Assembly (NCBI GenBank): GCA_024663395.1 | Contig: JANFAH010000024.1 | Location: 806,001 to 870,000 of the forward strand | Source of the DNA: Pisolithus tinctorius | Lineage: Eukaryota; Basidiomycota; Agaricomycetes; Boletales; Pisolithaceae | DNA: 64,000 nucleotides | Reading direction: 5' to 3' | Shown: positions 21,971 through 33,866 of the stretch, piece after piece | Position numbering within the stretch: the first letter of the stretch is position 1 | Layout: each line of letters starts with the position of its first letter | Made by a program: the position numbers and the translations under genes | Notes under the pieces: model-generated | The model's database searches: none | The model's input: the letters and a program-made list of their open reading frames with translations, nothing else | What the model was told of the DNA's origin: nothing

Positions 21971-24900
21971 TTAAAGGTTTCTCTCAATTAAACTCTCGAT
22001 CACACCACCCGCAGTAAGTGGGTATTCCTTCAGGACCACCTCGCCATCGACAACAAGGGTATTCGGTTGCAACATCATCTTGCGCGGCTGCTTCATTTTC
22101 AACACCACATCTCGGATTTCTCCTAGCCATCCCCGGCAACGGCGTCGTCAACTCGGTATAGAATTTCCTCGCGCCTGGACCATCCGCTGTGCTCTTGAGA
22201 ACTTGCAGTTTGAGCAGAAGTTTTCCGACGATCGATCGTCCTTTGAGTACCTTTTCACGATCCACCTGAGAAAGCATCGTTGATATCGTGTTTGGGATAT
22301 TTAAGGAGGAGCACATACCCTGATGTAGACATTCTTCAATTCGCCGTGCGATCCACGAACTTCCTCGAGGCGCACCAAACCCTCATTCATCATGAAATTC
22401 GTGATTCCTAACCTGGTATTGCAGAGAGGGTCAGCGTGTTCCGTGTTCATATCGAAAACAAATGGAGTTAGGTCTGCCCACCGAGCCTGCATATGAGCTT
22501 GACCATGCTTTTGGTGATCGGATCATAGAACTCGAGACCACGCAGACCAGCGCGTGCCACGTGAAGGAAGGTGATGAAGACGATATCCTCTATTCGTTTT
22601 TGTCCGTGTACTGTTTGGGAAGTCAATACATTGTTAGCTGAGGCATGGGAATGTGAAAATCACCCCAAAGATTTTGAGAACGGCAGGATGGTTTTGCGAC
22701 TATACGGGACAAATTACCCATTGAACACAAGAATCGTCAATGAGACTCACGGTATAATGCCACAGTTTCAGCACGGCATTCTTCCATGGAAGAGGAGACC
22801 TCTCCGAGAACCGAATCTGGGGTTTGACCAGGTTTATACCACGTCTCACTGCGGTAATGTAACACTTGGAAAAAAAATGAGACGGAGTTCAGTTACTCAC
22901 ACAGGTTTTCCAGTGAGCGGGTTGATGACCTGCCGTCAAGATTAATATCAACCACATAATTCTCCAGTCAAATATACCTTCTCTAGATCAAAGTTCTTCG
23001 AACCATCTGCGGCCTCCTGGAACAGTTTCCCAGAGCCATGTCCGAGCAATCCATGGTTGGCAACTTGCAGCTCGGATGCCCTTGCATCCCAAGCATTATA
23101 CAGGTCAAGATCGCCGGGGTGAATGAAAGTCACGACCATATCTACAAGGATGGGTCAGGTCCCCAAGCCTGGGGTTTTCTGATAGAGCTTACTGGACGCT
23201 TTGGCGACTAAGATATTCTATGCGGGCCGTTGAATATGCTGCTCTTCAAAAGATGTCGTGAGATGACTCACTGCCAGAGAGACATTTTTGAAACCAGTCG
23301 ATTCTCGTACGTTATAATAGTTCTTAGAAACATGAATAAGGGTGGGTGCGAAGGGAGAATGAAATCGGTTTATTACAGGTATCTGGAAATTTGGTGGATT
23401 AGAATAGGAAAGGGAGAACCAACAGTAGCACCACTTACATTGATCCCAGCTGGTATACCTAACAGAGTTAACCTTAGCGTTGTGCGAGGGATAAAAGTAA
23501 CACAACTGACTCCCCCGTAGTAAACTGGACAATTTCTGGTGCAGTAAAGTCAGGCCTCCGGAATATATCGATTTCAAAGTCTTTTCCCCAAGGCAGGACT
23601 GTGATGAGCTCGGGTGCGTCGTTGACCAGTACATTGTACTTGGCGCTCAACTCCTTGTTGACGATGGCAGTGAAGCCTTTGCAGCATTAAAACATTGCTT
23701 GCTCTCATCCTTGTCGCTCACCTTCCCATTCAGCGCGTCCCACCATAAGGATCAACGTAGGTCTCTACGAACCCGATGTAACTCTCGACAGCAGGGCCAA
23801 CATCTTTAACCCAGTGCGTAGACCCCTTTTTGTGCTCTTCGATTGAGCCGGTCTCAAAGCTGACCGAGCATTTCACGTCAACCGAGAATACCAAATAATG
23901 AGCACGTACGATTTGATGTAGCACTCCAACATTTTCGTTTGAATTTCGTTGGCAGTGTATTTCTTTGCCTATCAAGAAAAAGGTCAAGATGGCGAAACAG
24001 AAATGCAGATCAAGAGATCTCATGCCTCTTGCAGCGCAGTGATGACTTTGGAAAGCGATTCTGAGAAGTCGCCATATTCAACAGCCAACTTTGCCGTTCC
24101 GGAAGCTATGCTAATATCATGCAGGGCCGGTGGTTGTTTGATGGCGGACGCAACAAGAAGAGTAAAGTCCCCCGGTTCGTTCTTACACACTCTATTAAGA
24201 ACTGAGCATGTGAATGGCGCCCAGTATAAGTATGGATTTGATATACCGGGTGTTGAGAACGTCAACGCCGATCTTTTCTGCGGCTGCCTGAACCGCTAAC
24301 ACTTCTTCGTCAGTGACAACTTCACCCAAGTAGTAGTTTGAGATGTGACCCTCGCTGCGCTTGCCAATGAACAGCAAACTCTTAGGGGTCGTAGAATATA
24401 TGTGTTCCTTGAGCTAAATCAACACGAGTGAGCAGACGAAAAGACGAGGTAACTATGGGAAGCACTTGCCGTTTCCCACAGAGGCATTGCATTGGCTACG
24501 TTCGTCGACGCGGCTATGATTTTTGCAAATTCGCCAACCGGAATGCGAGGGACAAACTTCGTGAAGCCGAAGCTCTTATAATTAGCCAGGTTTTGCATGA
24601 CCTGGGGATGATGAACCCGCCGGTCGAGGTCACATACGCTCAGAAGATACCATCAATCTGACAGACCTGAGCAGTATACTGGAGAGCGTCATCAAAGTCT
24701 TGTTCGCTTACACCTGATCGTTGCTTCAATGCCTCTAGATCGGTAAGTTTTCCGTTGGCGCTGAAGTGAGGACGAGAAGGTCGTAGAGGGTGTGTGCTTG
24801 AGGCGTCCATTGACCCTGAACGATGCGAGCACCTGCCAACACGCTTGTCCGATGTAATGAGCGTACAGCTTTTCTCTCGACCTATCGACCGTGATCATAT

Positions 24901-25031
24901 TCAAGTTACAACGAACCCACCAAAGCGGCGGGAGGACGCACGTCAACTGATCAAAAGCCTTTGCGACATCCACCCCTACAGACTGGGGGAGCCTTATCCG
25001 CTAGGTAGCGTTCTGTCAGGAGGGAAGCCAT
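21971..25031 (-). pseudogene. DPP3: Dipeptidyl-peptidase III, copy 1 (catalytic Glu lost, frameshifts)
   Basis: M49 zinc exopeptidase homologue (cytosolic enzyme releasing N-terminal dipeptides), many exons. The start at 25031 reads MASLLTERYLADKAPP. Recognisable blocks: [47 protein letters not shown]-like, then [35 protein letters not shown] and the C-terminus IESLIERNL ending at 21971. The zinc motif HELLGH has become HGLLGH (codon at 23050-23052, GGA), so the catalytic Glu is missing, while EECRAE (22767-22784) is intact. A +1 break near 24980 and a -1 break near 24840 (W-AGARIVQG expected) disrupt the first exons. It retains the helix segment that copy 2 has lost. Confidence 0.85.
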
Positions 25032-25268
25032 TCAAGTTCGCAAGTTAGGATTTACACTTCGTAATCTGACGAGCGAGGGTGATAGTGCGCGCATGATGAT
25101 AGGATCCCCCGGACCGCATACGAAGAACGCGCATCCATTGGGTAGCACGGAGCGTCCCCGTTTACAGAGGTAACAACGCGGACAACTTGATTGTCATGAA
25201 GTGGAATTACTTCTGCTCAAAATCCCGTTATTTATGAGTAATCCATTTGACTCCGTCCCAAAGACAAA

Positions 25269-28255
25269 TTATAGGTTTCTCTCGATTAAACTCTCGATCA
25301 TACCACCCGCGGTAAGTGGGTATTCCTTCAGGACCACCTCACCATCGACAACAAAGGTATTCGGTTGCAACATCATCTTGCGCGGCTGCTTCATCTTCAA
25401 CACCACATCTCGGATTTCTCCTAGCCATCCCGGTAACGGCGTCGTCAACTCGGTATAGAATTTCCTCGCGCCTGGACCATCCGCTGTACTCCGGCGGACT
25501 TGTAGTTCAAGCAGAAGTTTTCCGGCGATCGATTGTCCTTCTTTGAGAACCTTTTCGCGATCCACCTGAGAAATCATCGTTAACATCATGTTTTGGGATA
25601 TTACAGAGGCACACATACCCTGACGTAGACGTTCTCCAATTCGCCGTTGGATCCACGAACTTCCTCGAGGCGCACCAAACCCTCATTCAGCATGAAATTT
25701 GTGATTCCTAACCTGGCATTTGCAGAAAGGGTCAGCATATTCCGTGTTCAGTGTCGAAAACAGACGGAGTCAAGTCTGCCCACCGAGCCTGCATATGAGC
25801 TTGACCATGCTTTTTGGTGACCGGATCATAGAACTCGAGACCACTGTACTGTTTGGGGAGTCAATATGTTGCTAGCTGAAGCACGGTAACGTGAGAATCA
25901 CCCCAAAGATCTTCAGAATGGTAAGGGTGGTTTGCAACTACATAATGTAAATCAATTGCCATTAAACACGGGAACCGACAATGAAACCCACGGTATAATG
26001 CCACAGCTTCAGCGCGACATTCTTCCATGGAAGAGGAGACCTCTCCGAGAACCGAATCTGGGGTTTGACCAGGTTTGTACCACGTCTCGCTACGGCAATA
26101 TAACACTTCAAAAGAACGAGGCAGAACTCGATTACTCACATGGGTTTTTCCAGTGAGCGGATTGATGACCTGGTATCAAGATTAATATCGGGAACATAAT
26201 TCATTCGCAAAACGCGCCTTTTCGGGATCAAAGTTCTTCGAACCATCTGCAGCCTCCTGGAACAATTTCCCAGAACCATGTCCCAGCAACTCATGATTGG
26301 CAACTTGCAGTTCGAATGCCCTCGCATCCCAAGCATTATACAGATCAAGATCATCAGGGTGGATGAAGGTCACAACCTCGTCTACAAGGATGGATCAGGT
26401 CCCCAAGCCTGGGAAGGTTTTCGATAGAGCTTACTAGGCGCTTTGGCGCTCAGGATATTCTATACGGGCCGCTGAACATGCTGCTCTTCAAAACACGTCA
26501 TAAGATGACTCACCGCCAGAGAGACATTTTGAAACCGGTCGATTCTCGTATGTTGTAGTAGTTCTTAGAAATATGGATAAGTGTCAGTGTGAACACCAAA
26601 TGAAATCGGTCATTACAGGTATCTAGAAATCCAGTAGGTTAGAAAGGAAGGAAAGAACCGAGAGTAACAGCACTTACATTAATCCCGGCTGGTATACCTA
26701 ATCGAGTAAAACTTAGCGTCTTTGTAACGGATAGAGAGCGATAAAACTCACCGCCCGTAGCAAACTGGACGATCTCTAGTGCAGTAAAATCGGGCTTCCG
26801 GAACACATCGACTTCAAAGTCCTTTCCCCAGGGGAGAACCTTGATAAGCTCGGGAGCGTCGTCGACGAGCACATCGTACTTGGCACTCATCTCCTTGTTG
26901 ACGATGGCAGTGAAGCCTTTGAAGCATTAGAACACTGTTCTCTCCCATACTTGTCGCTTACCTTCCCACTCAGCGCGTCCACCATAAGGATCAACGTAGG
27001 TCTCAATGAACCCGATATAGCTCTCGACGACAGGACCGAGATCCTTAACCCAGTATGTAGACCCCTTTTTGTGCTCTTCGATTGAGCCGGTCTCAAAACT
27101 GCCTAGGCATTCCACATCAGCCGAGAATACCAAACAAGAAGTACGTCACGATTTGATGTAGCACTCCAACATTTTCGTCTGGGTTTCGTTAGCAGTGTAT
27201 TTCTTTGCCTATCGAAAGAAAAAAGGTCAGGGTGACGAAACAAAAATCAATTGATCACATGCCTCTTGCAACGCTGTGATAACTTTGGAGAGCGGTTCTG
27301 AGAAGTCACCATATTCAACAGTCAACTTTCCCGCTCCAGAAGCTATGCTGATATCATGCAGGGTTGGCGGTTGCTTGCTGGCAGACGCGACAAGGAGAGT
27401 AAAGTCCCCCGGTCCGTTCTTACGCACTCTGTTAAGAAGTGAGCATATGACCATCCAATATAAGTATGGATTGGAAATACCGGGTATTGAGAACGTCAAC
27501 GCCAATCTTTTCCGCAGCAGCCTGAACCACTGACACCTCTTCGTCAGTGATGACTTCACCCAAGTAGTAGTTTGAGATGTGACCCTCGCTGCGCTTGCCG
27601 ATGAACAGCGAACTCTCGGGGGTCGTAGAATATATATGGTCCTTGAGCTAAACTCAACACGAGTGAGCAGACGAAAAGACGACACGCAACGATGGGGGCC
27701 ACTTGCCGTCTCCCACAGAGGCACGGCATTAGCTGCGTTTGTCGACGCAGCTATGATTTTTGCAAATTCGCCGACGGGAACGCGAGGGACAAACTTCGTG
27801 AAGCCGAAGCTCTTATAATTAACCAGGTTATGCAAGACCTTGGATGAACCCGCCATTCAGGCATACGCTGCGAAAAGATCCTACGAATCTGACACACCTG
27901 AGCGGAATACTGAAGAGCGTCATCAAAGTCTTGTTCGCTCACACCTGATCGTTGCTTCAATGCCTCCAGGTCAGGCAAGTTTTCCGTTGGCGCTGAAGGT
28001 GAGGACGAGAAGGTCGTAGAGGGTGTGGGCTTGGGGCGTCCATTGACCCTGAACGACACGACCTCCTGCCCAACAAGCTTGTCCGATGTAATGAGCGTAG
28101 AGCTTTTCTCTCGGCCTATCGGTTGTAATCAGATTCCAGGTTACACACCAGAGCGGGGAGACGCACGTCAACTGATCAAATGCCTTTGCAACCTCCACCC
28201 TGCAGATCGGGGGAGCCTTGTCCGCTAGGTAGCGTTCTGCCAGGAAGGAAGCCAT
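25269..28255 (-). pseudogene. DPP3: Dipeptidyl-peptidase III, copy 2 (active-site motifs intact, 65-bp deletion)
   Basis: Tandem paralogue of copy 1, same strand. The start at 28255 reads MASFLAERYLADKAPPICR, and the first exons are open after removing a short intron (FDQLT|PREKLYAHYIGQ). HELLGH (26278-26295) and EECRAE (26008-26025) are intact, so the zinc site is preserved. Against copy 1 it lacks exactly 65 bases at the junction 25844/25845, in the region encoding FITFLHVARAGLR, which shifts the frame. An extra A in the A run near 26152 (expected GKP) also breaks the frame, and one donor reads GCGCGT where copy 1 has GTATAT. The C-terminus IESLIERNL ends at 25269. As written it cannot make full-length enzyme. 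Confidence 0.85.
27658..27706 (-). other. GC-AG intron in DPP III copy 2
   Basis: The exon ends ...LWET and is followed by the donor GCAAGT. The next exon resumes LKDHIYS after TTTAG. The same GCAAGT donor occurs in copy 1 (24464-24469), so the non-canonical intron predates the duplication. GCAAGT is the consensus for GC-type donors. Confidence 0.65.
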
Positions 28256-28481
28256 TCTCGTTTTCAAGCTAGGGTTGATATTTCGTAGTCTGAGCAAGGG
28301 TGATGATGGTACGTGGTGATAAGATCCCCCGGGCCGGACACCAAGAACACGCTTCCATTGGCTGGCACGGAAACATCCCCTTTTTCGGAGGTCAAGGCCG
28401 CCAAAATTGACCAGACCAAGGCCTGACTGGACGAAAGAGGAAGGAAGAAGAAGAAAAACGTAATTAAAAAAGTCAACCAGT

Positions 28482-28565
28482 AGCCCACCGCGAGGGTCGA
28501 ACTCGCAGCCTTCAGATCGCCTAGTCATAAGAGTCTGACGCTCTATCCGATTGAGCTAGGCGGGC
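28482..28565 (-). tRNA. tRNA-Lys(CUU) with 10-nt intron
   Basis: The acceptor stem GCCCGCC/GGTGGGC pairs fully with one G-U. The D arm is GCTC/GAGC, and the T arm is GCGAG-TTCGACC-CTCGC. The anticodon arm is TCAGA-CTCTTA, then the intron TGACTAGGCG, then A-TCTGA, giving the loop CTCTTAA with anticodon CTT. The intron lies one base 3' of the anticodon, the canonical eukaryotic position. Confidence 0.93.
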
Positions 28566-30257
28566 GACACGTTCCATTCATCCCAGAGATTTATGAGAGG
28601 CTACATACTCATCCTTACAGGTCATACAAACATATAGGGAACAATCCAGTCCAAGAAGAAATAATATCACAAATCATCCATCTAAACAAGTTGCATCCCG
28701 GCTGAAAATCCCCATCTCGTTACAGAATTCCCTTGGGAAACCATCGCTTGAACACACATTATGAACGTACACACATCCCAATTTCGAGAAGACAACTTGA
28801 AAATTTCCTATGGATTGCCGGAGATGTATCATGAAGAACAGTAAAACTTGCGGACGTCACCCGCGAAAGGAACCAGTACGATTATAGTTATCGTGCCTTC
28901 GAGCGTTTTCCTGGGACTGATAAAATCACCATACCGGACGTCTGTGAGGCACCGCCATCGGTCTGCAGAAACTCCGCCGGGACGCGCGGTCGATGACGCC
29001 GTGATCTGCTTGGCGGGCGATGGACCCTGTGCTATTGTTTCTGCACCCGTCGACGTCCCTACGAACATATTCGTGATGTCGCAGAGAACACTATCCTGGC
29101 TTGCCTCTTTCGAAATACCATGACAATCTCCTTGCGCTTTTGAGGGGGATCGCGAAGGATTAGTGCACCTTGGATCCACAGTCGTACGCAGCAAACGCTT
29201 GCGAGTAACGCATGGAGTCAAAGTTGATTTCTGAGCAGGAGCATCCCAGTCGTAAATTGCGTCGCAACCTTCGTTCTCCTTGCCACAGGAGTGCAGTGGT
29301 GCTTTCTCTGTCAGCACGTTCACCACGGCGTCCGTCGTTCCGGGCTGAGGAACCGTGACGCGAAAGCTTGTTATACGTCTTAAGCCGATTCTCGGCAGTC
29401 CGTGTCCTTAAAACAGCGGAACCAGCCACTTTGATAGTAGCCTTTCGTTGAAGTTTGATTCGAGGAATAGTTGGGCGGAGAAAGAAGTGCGAGATGAAGG
29501 TAGGTGCCTGCAGATTCCGCGCTATAAACAGACACATCGTCGTTGGAAATGGGTGACTTGGTTCGAGACTCGGGATCATCGTCAGGTGAACACGGTTGAT
29601 CCTATGCAGGCGGTTAGCTGTGACAAACCACTCGTTGTTGATAATTACCACAGGTAGTGTGTGAGTACGTGCACGCCGCTTGAGGACTATGCGATGCAAC
29701 GATGCATGTTCTCGGGGACAGAAGTTTCCGGTGAATGGGAGAAGCTTTCAACCACCGCAAGGGCTCTCTTCCCCGTATTGCACGTGGACTCACAACACCA
29801 AGAATCCGGTAGGACGTTTGTCGACGAGATCAAACGGGGAGGAGAGATATCCAAGGGACAGCGGCCACCAGGGCTCGAGCACTTTTCTTTGTTGTTTAAG
29901 GGAACGGGCGGAAGCGGTTTGTTGGAAAGCTGTTGGGTACGAAGTCATTACAATGAGAAGACGGGCAACGAAAGGGTTACTATGCGCACCGCTCTATTCC
30001 TACCAGATTTCTCACAGGGAAGGAACTGACAGGGCGCCATGGCCAGCAAGGCGCAAAGGCAGGAACGAGGAAACGCACGAGGACCTGAAAGACGATGGGT
30101 GATGGCGGGTGGGACGAACAGCACACCTGTGGTCCATGTCAGCCTCACCCAGGATAGGGGGTTGTTCGATCTCGGAATGTGTTTGACTAATTCGGAGTTG
30201 GCACAAAACCTAATACATAATGTCTGGACGGACCACAACTCTTTTGACACTCGCAAG
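28566..30257. other. Intergenic; weak minus-strand open frames
   Basis: No confident gene. The longest frames are 28829-29326 minus (about 165 codons, containing GKENEG and YDWDAPAQKS) and an overlapping frame at 29160-29699. They compete for the same DNA and lack recognisable domains. A short basidiomycete gene is possible but unproven. Confidence 0.3.
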
Positions 30258-31342
30258 ATGACCACAGCCCAGACGTCTCAGTTGACAGCCTGCAGCCTTG
30301 CCCCCTTCCGTATTCACACTTCCTCAGACTGCCCAACTTGAAGCCCTGTATACGATCATCAGGGATAAAACAACCAGCCGGGGTGATTTTCTCTTCTACT
30401 CAGATCGCATCATCCGGCTTCTTGTCGAAGAGGGCCTCAACCATCTCCCTGTTGTCCCAAAGACCATTGAAACACCCTACAGTCCGTATCACTCCCAGTA
30501 GTAACAAGTGCCAAATGACTGGCCTTTTGTTTATGACGAGGCTGTTCCACTGATGTGAATAACCTTCACAGGGATCAGTGTATGAAGGAGTTGGTTTCGA
30601 GGGAAAGATATGCGGTGTATCCATCTTGCGTGCTGGAGAGGTACTTATATTCTGTGGGATGCGACTGAGCTTGCTTTGAGTGCACACGTAGGCGATGGAG
30701 GCAGGATTACGAGAAGTTTGTCGAAGCGTCCGCATAGGCAAGATTCTCATACAGAGGAGTGCGTGGCATCAGTGGCATCACCCGCCATTTTCTCAAGTTT
30801 TATCAGGATGAGGAGACTGCTCAGCCAAAGCTTTTCTATTGCAAGGTACCTAGTGTCGCGAGCCTGTCGCGTGCACTCTGACAGCGTGAACCGATTGCAG
30901 TTCCCAGAAGATATCGCTCAACGATATGTTCTCTTACTCGATCCTATGCTCGGTAAGCGTTGGTTGACCGACCCCGATTCACTTCTCAGCGTTCACCACC
31001 GCTAGCAACTGGTGGATCCGCAATTAAAGCTGTAGAAATACTGAAGGAACAAGGCGTACCAGAAGAACGAATCATATTCATCAACCTGGTGATTTGTTTC
31101 CTCCTTTCGAACCTGGGACTAGTAGCTAAACACGAAAAAAGATCGCAGCGCCTGAAGGCTTGAGAAGGTTCTGTTCCAAGTTCCCCGCATTACGTGTCGT
31201 AAGTGGACTTGCACCGGTGACTACACGAAATCTTTATCATGCCTGATCTGCTTGACTGTAGATTACGGGATGGATAGACAAAGGACTCAATGAAAAGGCG
31301 TTCATCATACCAGGTCTTGGTGACTTTGGCGAACGACGGTAA
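30258..31342 (+). CDS. FUR1: Uracil phosphoribosyltransferase
   Basis: Pyrimidine-salvage enzyme making UMP from uracil and PRPP. Exons in order: LPQTAQLEALYTIIRDK, RGDFLFYSDRIIRLLVEEG, GSVYEGVGFEGKICGVSILR, EAGLREVCRSVRIGKILIQR, KLFYCK, FPEDIAQRYVLLLDPML|ATGGSA, EERIIFINL, IAAPEGLRRFCSKFP and GWIDKGLNEKAFIIPGLGD, ending GERR with TAA at 31340-31342. The PRPP-binding loop DPMLATGGSA is intact across a GT-AG intron. Seven or so introns, all short. Two extra C bases in C runs of exon 1 (about 30301-30305 and 30473-30475) put the ATG at 30258 and the first splice junction out of frame; everything downstream is open. The C-terminus is a few residues shorter than usual. Confidence 0.88.
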
Positions 31343-31544
31343 CGACTCTGCCACCCCTGCATTCATTACGTGTCTGACGCGTTACCAGATATTGTGAATG
31401 AGACAATTTGAATCTGGATGCAACGTCTTTTTTTTACACAGGATGTTGTACAATATATATCCACCTTCGAATTGACATCGCCTTCGATATGGCTTCAATG
31501 GTGTGTGGATGTAAATGGTTGCTTCGTTCCGCAGTTTCGTATTA

Positions 31545-31596
31545 GTGCTATACTTCCTCGAGGATACTAGTGCCGTACTTCCTTGAAGATATTAGA
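31545..31596. repeat. Short imperfect tandem repeat upstream of SCO1
   Basis: Two ~25-base units, GTGCTATACTTCCTCGAGGA and GTGCCGTACTTCCTTGAAGA, each followed by TACTA/TATTA. Located about 90-140 bases before the SCO1 start. Confidence 0.5.
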
Positions 31597-31680
31597 TCAC
31601 TTGCCTGTTATGGTAGGGAGCACTTCAACGTCGGGCTACATAGTATGAGTGGTTACTTGGGTAAAACGTCCATACGCGAC

Positions 31681-32666
31681 ATGCTCAAATTCGTTCCTTT
31701 GACTCGCTGCTCGTGGCTACGGACGAGTGAGCGACTGTCAGTTCTAAAGCCTCCAGCAAGGTGGACGCGAACACAGAGACGGCTTTATTCCGAGGTTCGC
31801 CGTAACACACCTACAGGTGCTCAGGATAGGGTCCACGGTCGGGGTGAGGCGAGAACACCTTCTCAGTCAGGTGGTAACTTCACTTATGTCGTCGCCGTAG
31901 GTCTTCACTCCAAAAGCTGCCGCGCTATTCGTGGCAACGGGCATCGGACTGTACTTCTACTTCCATCATGAAAAGCAAAATGCTCCTGGAGCAGAAACGT
32001 ATGTTCGCTCAGGAGTTAATACCTACGTCATGTCACTCGTCCTTTCACCACAGAGAAACAACTAGAGTCCCGTACCGTTGGTCGAGCACAGGTCGGAGGT
32101 CCGTTTACGCTGACGTCGCACGAGAACAAGTCGTTTTCAGACAACGGACCTGCTCGGAAAATGGAATTTCGTGTACTTTGGCTTTACCAACTGTCCTGAT
32201 ATCTGTCCTGCTGAATTGGACAAGATCGGCGCAGTGGTCACTCCGCTAGGTAAGTCCATATGTACGAACTTCTTTGATTTCATGATCTTCGTCGTTACTA
32301 TGGTCCGTAGAAAAAGAGTACGGGAATATTTTCCAACCCGTTTTCATTTCGGTCGACCCCGCAAGAGACACCATCCCACAAATGCAGCGCTACCTTGCCG
32401 ACTTCCATCCTCGCATCATCGGCCTTATGGGTGACTATGCGACCACCAAGAACGTATGCAAGGCATATCGTGTCTACTTCTCGACACCACCCAACGCAGA
32501 TCCGAATGGCGACTATCTGGTCGACCACTCTATATATGTTTACCTCATGGACCCGAAAGGCCAGTTCGTAGAAGCATTTGGCCAGAGCACGACAAGCGAG
32601 GAGGTCGTCGAAAGAGTGAAGAAAGAGATTGCTGAATATGAACAAGAGACCGGCAGGAAGATATAG
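31681..32666 (+). CDS. SCO1: SCO1-type mitochondrial copper chaperone
   Basis: Inner-membrane thioredoxin-fold protein that delivers copper to the Cu-A site of cytochrome c oxidase subunit II. The start at 31681 gives an Arg/Ser/Leu-rich presequence ([18 protein letters not shown]). A transmembrane segment follows ([20 protein letters not shown], 31892-31955), then [32 protein letters not shown] with the CxxxC copper motif, ISVDPARDT and [23 protein letters not shown] carries the conserved His ligand. It ends TGRKI with TAG at 32664-32666. Introns start near 31990 and 32250. One extra G near 32142 (SDN-DLLGKW expected) and one in the GGGG at the first donor (~31840) break the frame. All metal-binding residues are present. 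Confidence 0.88.
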
Positions 32667-32859
32667 AAATTCCGACGCCGGTAGCGAGTGGTCGTGGAGT
32701 ATTTCGCAAGTTTTTAGATTACTTTATCTCTCCCATGTATTCACGGCATTTGGCAATTCACTATCACAACTCAGAGGACAGAGGTACGTGCAACGAACCG
32801 TACGGAGATGAATATTTGTGAACCTTGCGCACGGAGTTGTGTGGGTAACGTGCATCGAT

Positions 32860-33307
32860 CTAATAAGTGTCCTCTAATTCCTCCGCCTGTTGAAGCTTTA
32901 GCTTGGACATCTTCTTCATCCGTCGCATCATGCTACGTTGGTAAGAAAGGTTAGCACCAGATGTCAAGTAAACATTGTTTTGAGGCTCACTCGTCGTATT
33001 GACACCTGTCGCCCGGGGAAATACGGTCAGCGAACGATTCACCGAAGTCCTAGGATATAGCACACCCACTTCTCGTACGAGTGACGCTCGTTTTCACACT
33101 GCCATGGAAGGTAGTAATTTTGTCTCCGGCAAACATTCAATGGTACCAGTAGTCTGCAACCGTCCAGCGGACCCGAAGTGAGATAGGAAGAACGCCCAGC
33201 GGTAGAAACAAACATATTAATACTCACGCGGAGCACTGATCCCTCCAGGCTACAGGAACCTTGGCAGCCTTGAGTTCCTCTTGCGATGCTATGTGTGAGG
33301 ATGTCAT
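32860..33307 (-). CDS. NDUFB7: NADH dehydrogenase (complex I) subunit NDUFB7/B18
   Basis: Accessory complex I subunit imported into the intermembrane space, with twin CX9C motifs. Four exons: MTSSHIASQEELKAAKVP...WRDQCSA (33307-33226), then LLVPLNVCRRQNYYLPWQCE..., then a 15-nt micro-exon (32991-33005) encoding KCQYDD across its borders, then MMRRMKKMSKLKLQQAEEL and a stop at 32860-32862. Both CX9C pairs are complete only if the micro-exon is used: C-SALLVPLNV-C and C-ENERHSYEK-C. All introns have GT-AG ends. The frame is fully open and length is typical for the family. Confidence 0.88.
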
Positions 33308-33489
33308 GGATGTTGGTCGCGAACTGCTAAACTGTCGGTTGCGGTCTGGTGGTGTGGCTGTGCTAATAGTTCTTTTCCTAGCACACTGTAGATTGACAAC
33401 CAGATGGCATGACTCCCTCAGACTGACGCAATACTTACAGGCTGAAACAGGTCGCCGGAAACCTGGCGAGTCGCGATATTCCAGTCCCA

Positions 33490-33866
33490 TCAGGAAGTTG
33501 ATTTATGTAGACATTGAACTTCGCATACTCCGATCAGTGGAACGGACCAAGGATTATGGTCCACCTGGAACTCAAGGTAGACCGTATCTTTCACGGGCTT
33601 TTGGAATCTAAAGTGCAATTTTTTGACAGCTTCGAACTCAGTTGGCGGGCTTACAGAACGGTGAAAGGCGCTAGTCTCCTCCAGTGGTACGGTACGGTTA
33701 GTAATTGCCCCTTCTGGTGACAATGCGACTCAGAGATAGGAGTAGATGACAAAGCTAAATATCTCTGTTTGTGATTCCACAGGGAAGACTGAAGATCGAT
33801 ACGTACCGGTGTCCTACGGATAAGGCGGGCAATACGCTGCCCGCAGAGCCCTTCTAACTTAAGCAT
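33490..33866 (-). CDS. Short hypothetical protein, two exons
   Basis: The start at 33866 (MLKLEGLCGQRIARLIRRTP) looks like a possible mitochondrial presequence. A GT-AG intron of about 90 bases is plausible (CGATACGTACC side to CACCAG), joining to GAITNRTVPLEETSAFHRSV, then EAVKKLHFRFQKPV, VYLEFQVDHNPW, and a stop at 33490. About 95 residues. I do not recognise the family. It follows NDUFB7 on the same strand. Confidence 0.45.

Noticed and set aside
485..28255. Possible secondary-metabolite cluster (P450s plus carotenoid oxygenases)
   Set aside because: No synthase, cyclase or transporter is present. The P450 and oxygenase arrays are separated by about 18 kb with DPP III and housekeeping genes between them.
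28829..29326. Minus-strand ORF with a KEN-like GKENEG motif, possible cell-cycle (securin/cyclin-like) protein
   Set aside because: A three-residue motif is common by chance. No destruction box in the same frame, no conserved domain and a competing overlapping frame.
31681..32250. Reading SCO1 as a pseudogene because of two frame breaks
   Set aside because: All copper-binding and structural residues are intact and the breaks are single G insertions of the kind seen in other conserved genes nearby. Sequencing error is the simpler reading.
33130..33160. A frameshift in NDUFB7 at the second donor (TGGGTGTGC)
   Set aside because: Using GTGGGT as donor and a 15-nt micro-exon gives a complete, in-frame protein with both CX9C motifs, so no lesion is needed.
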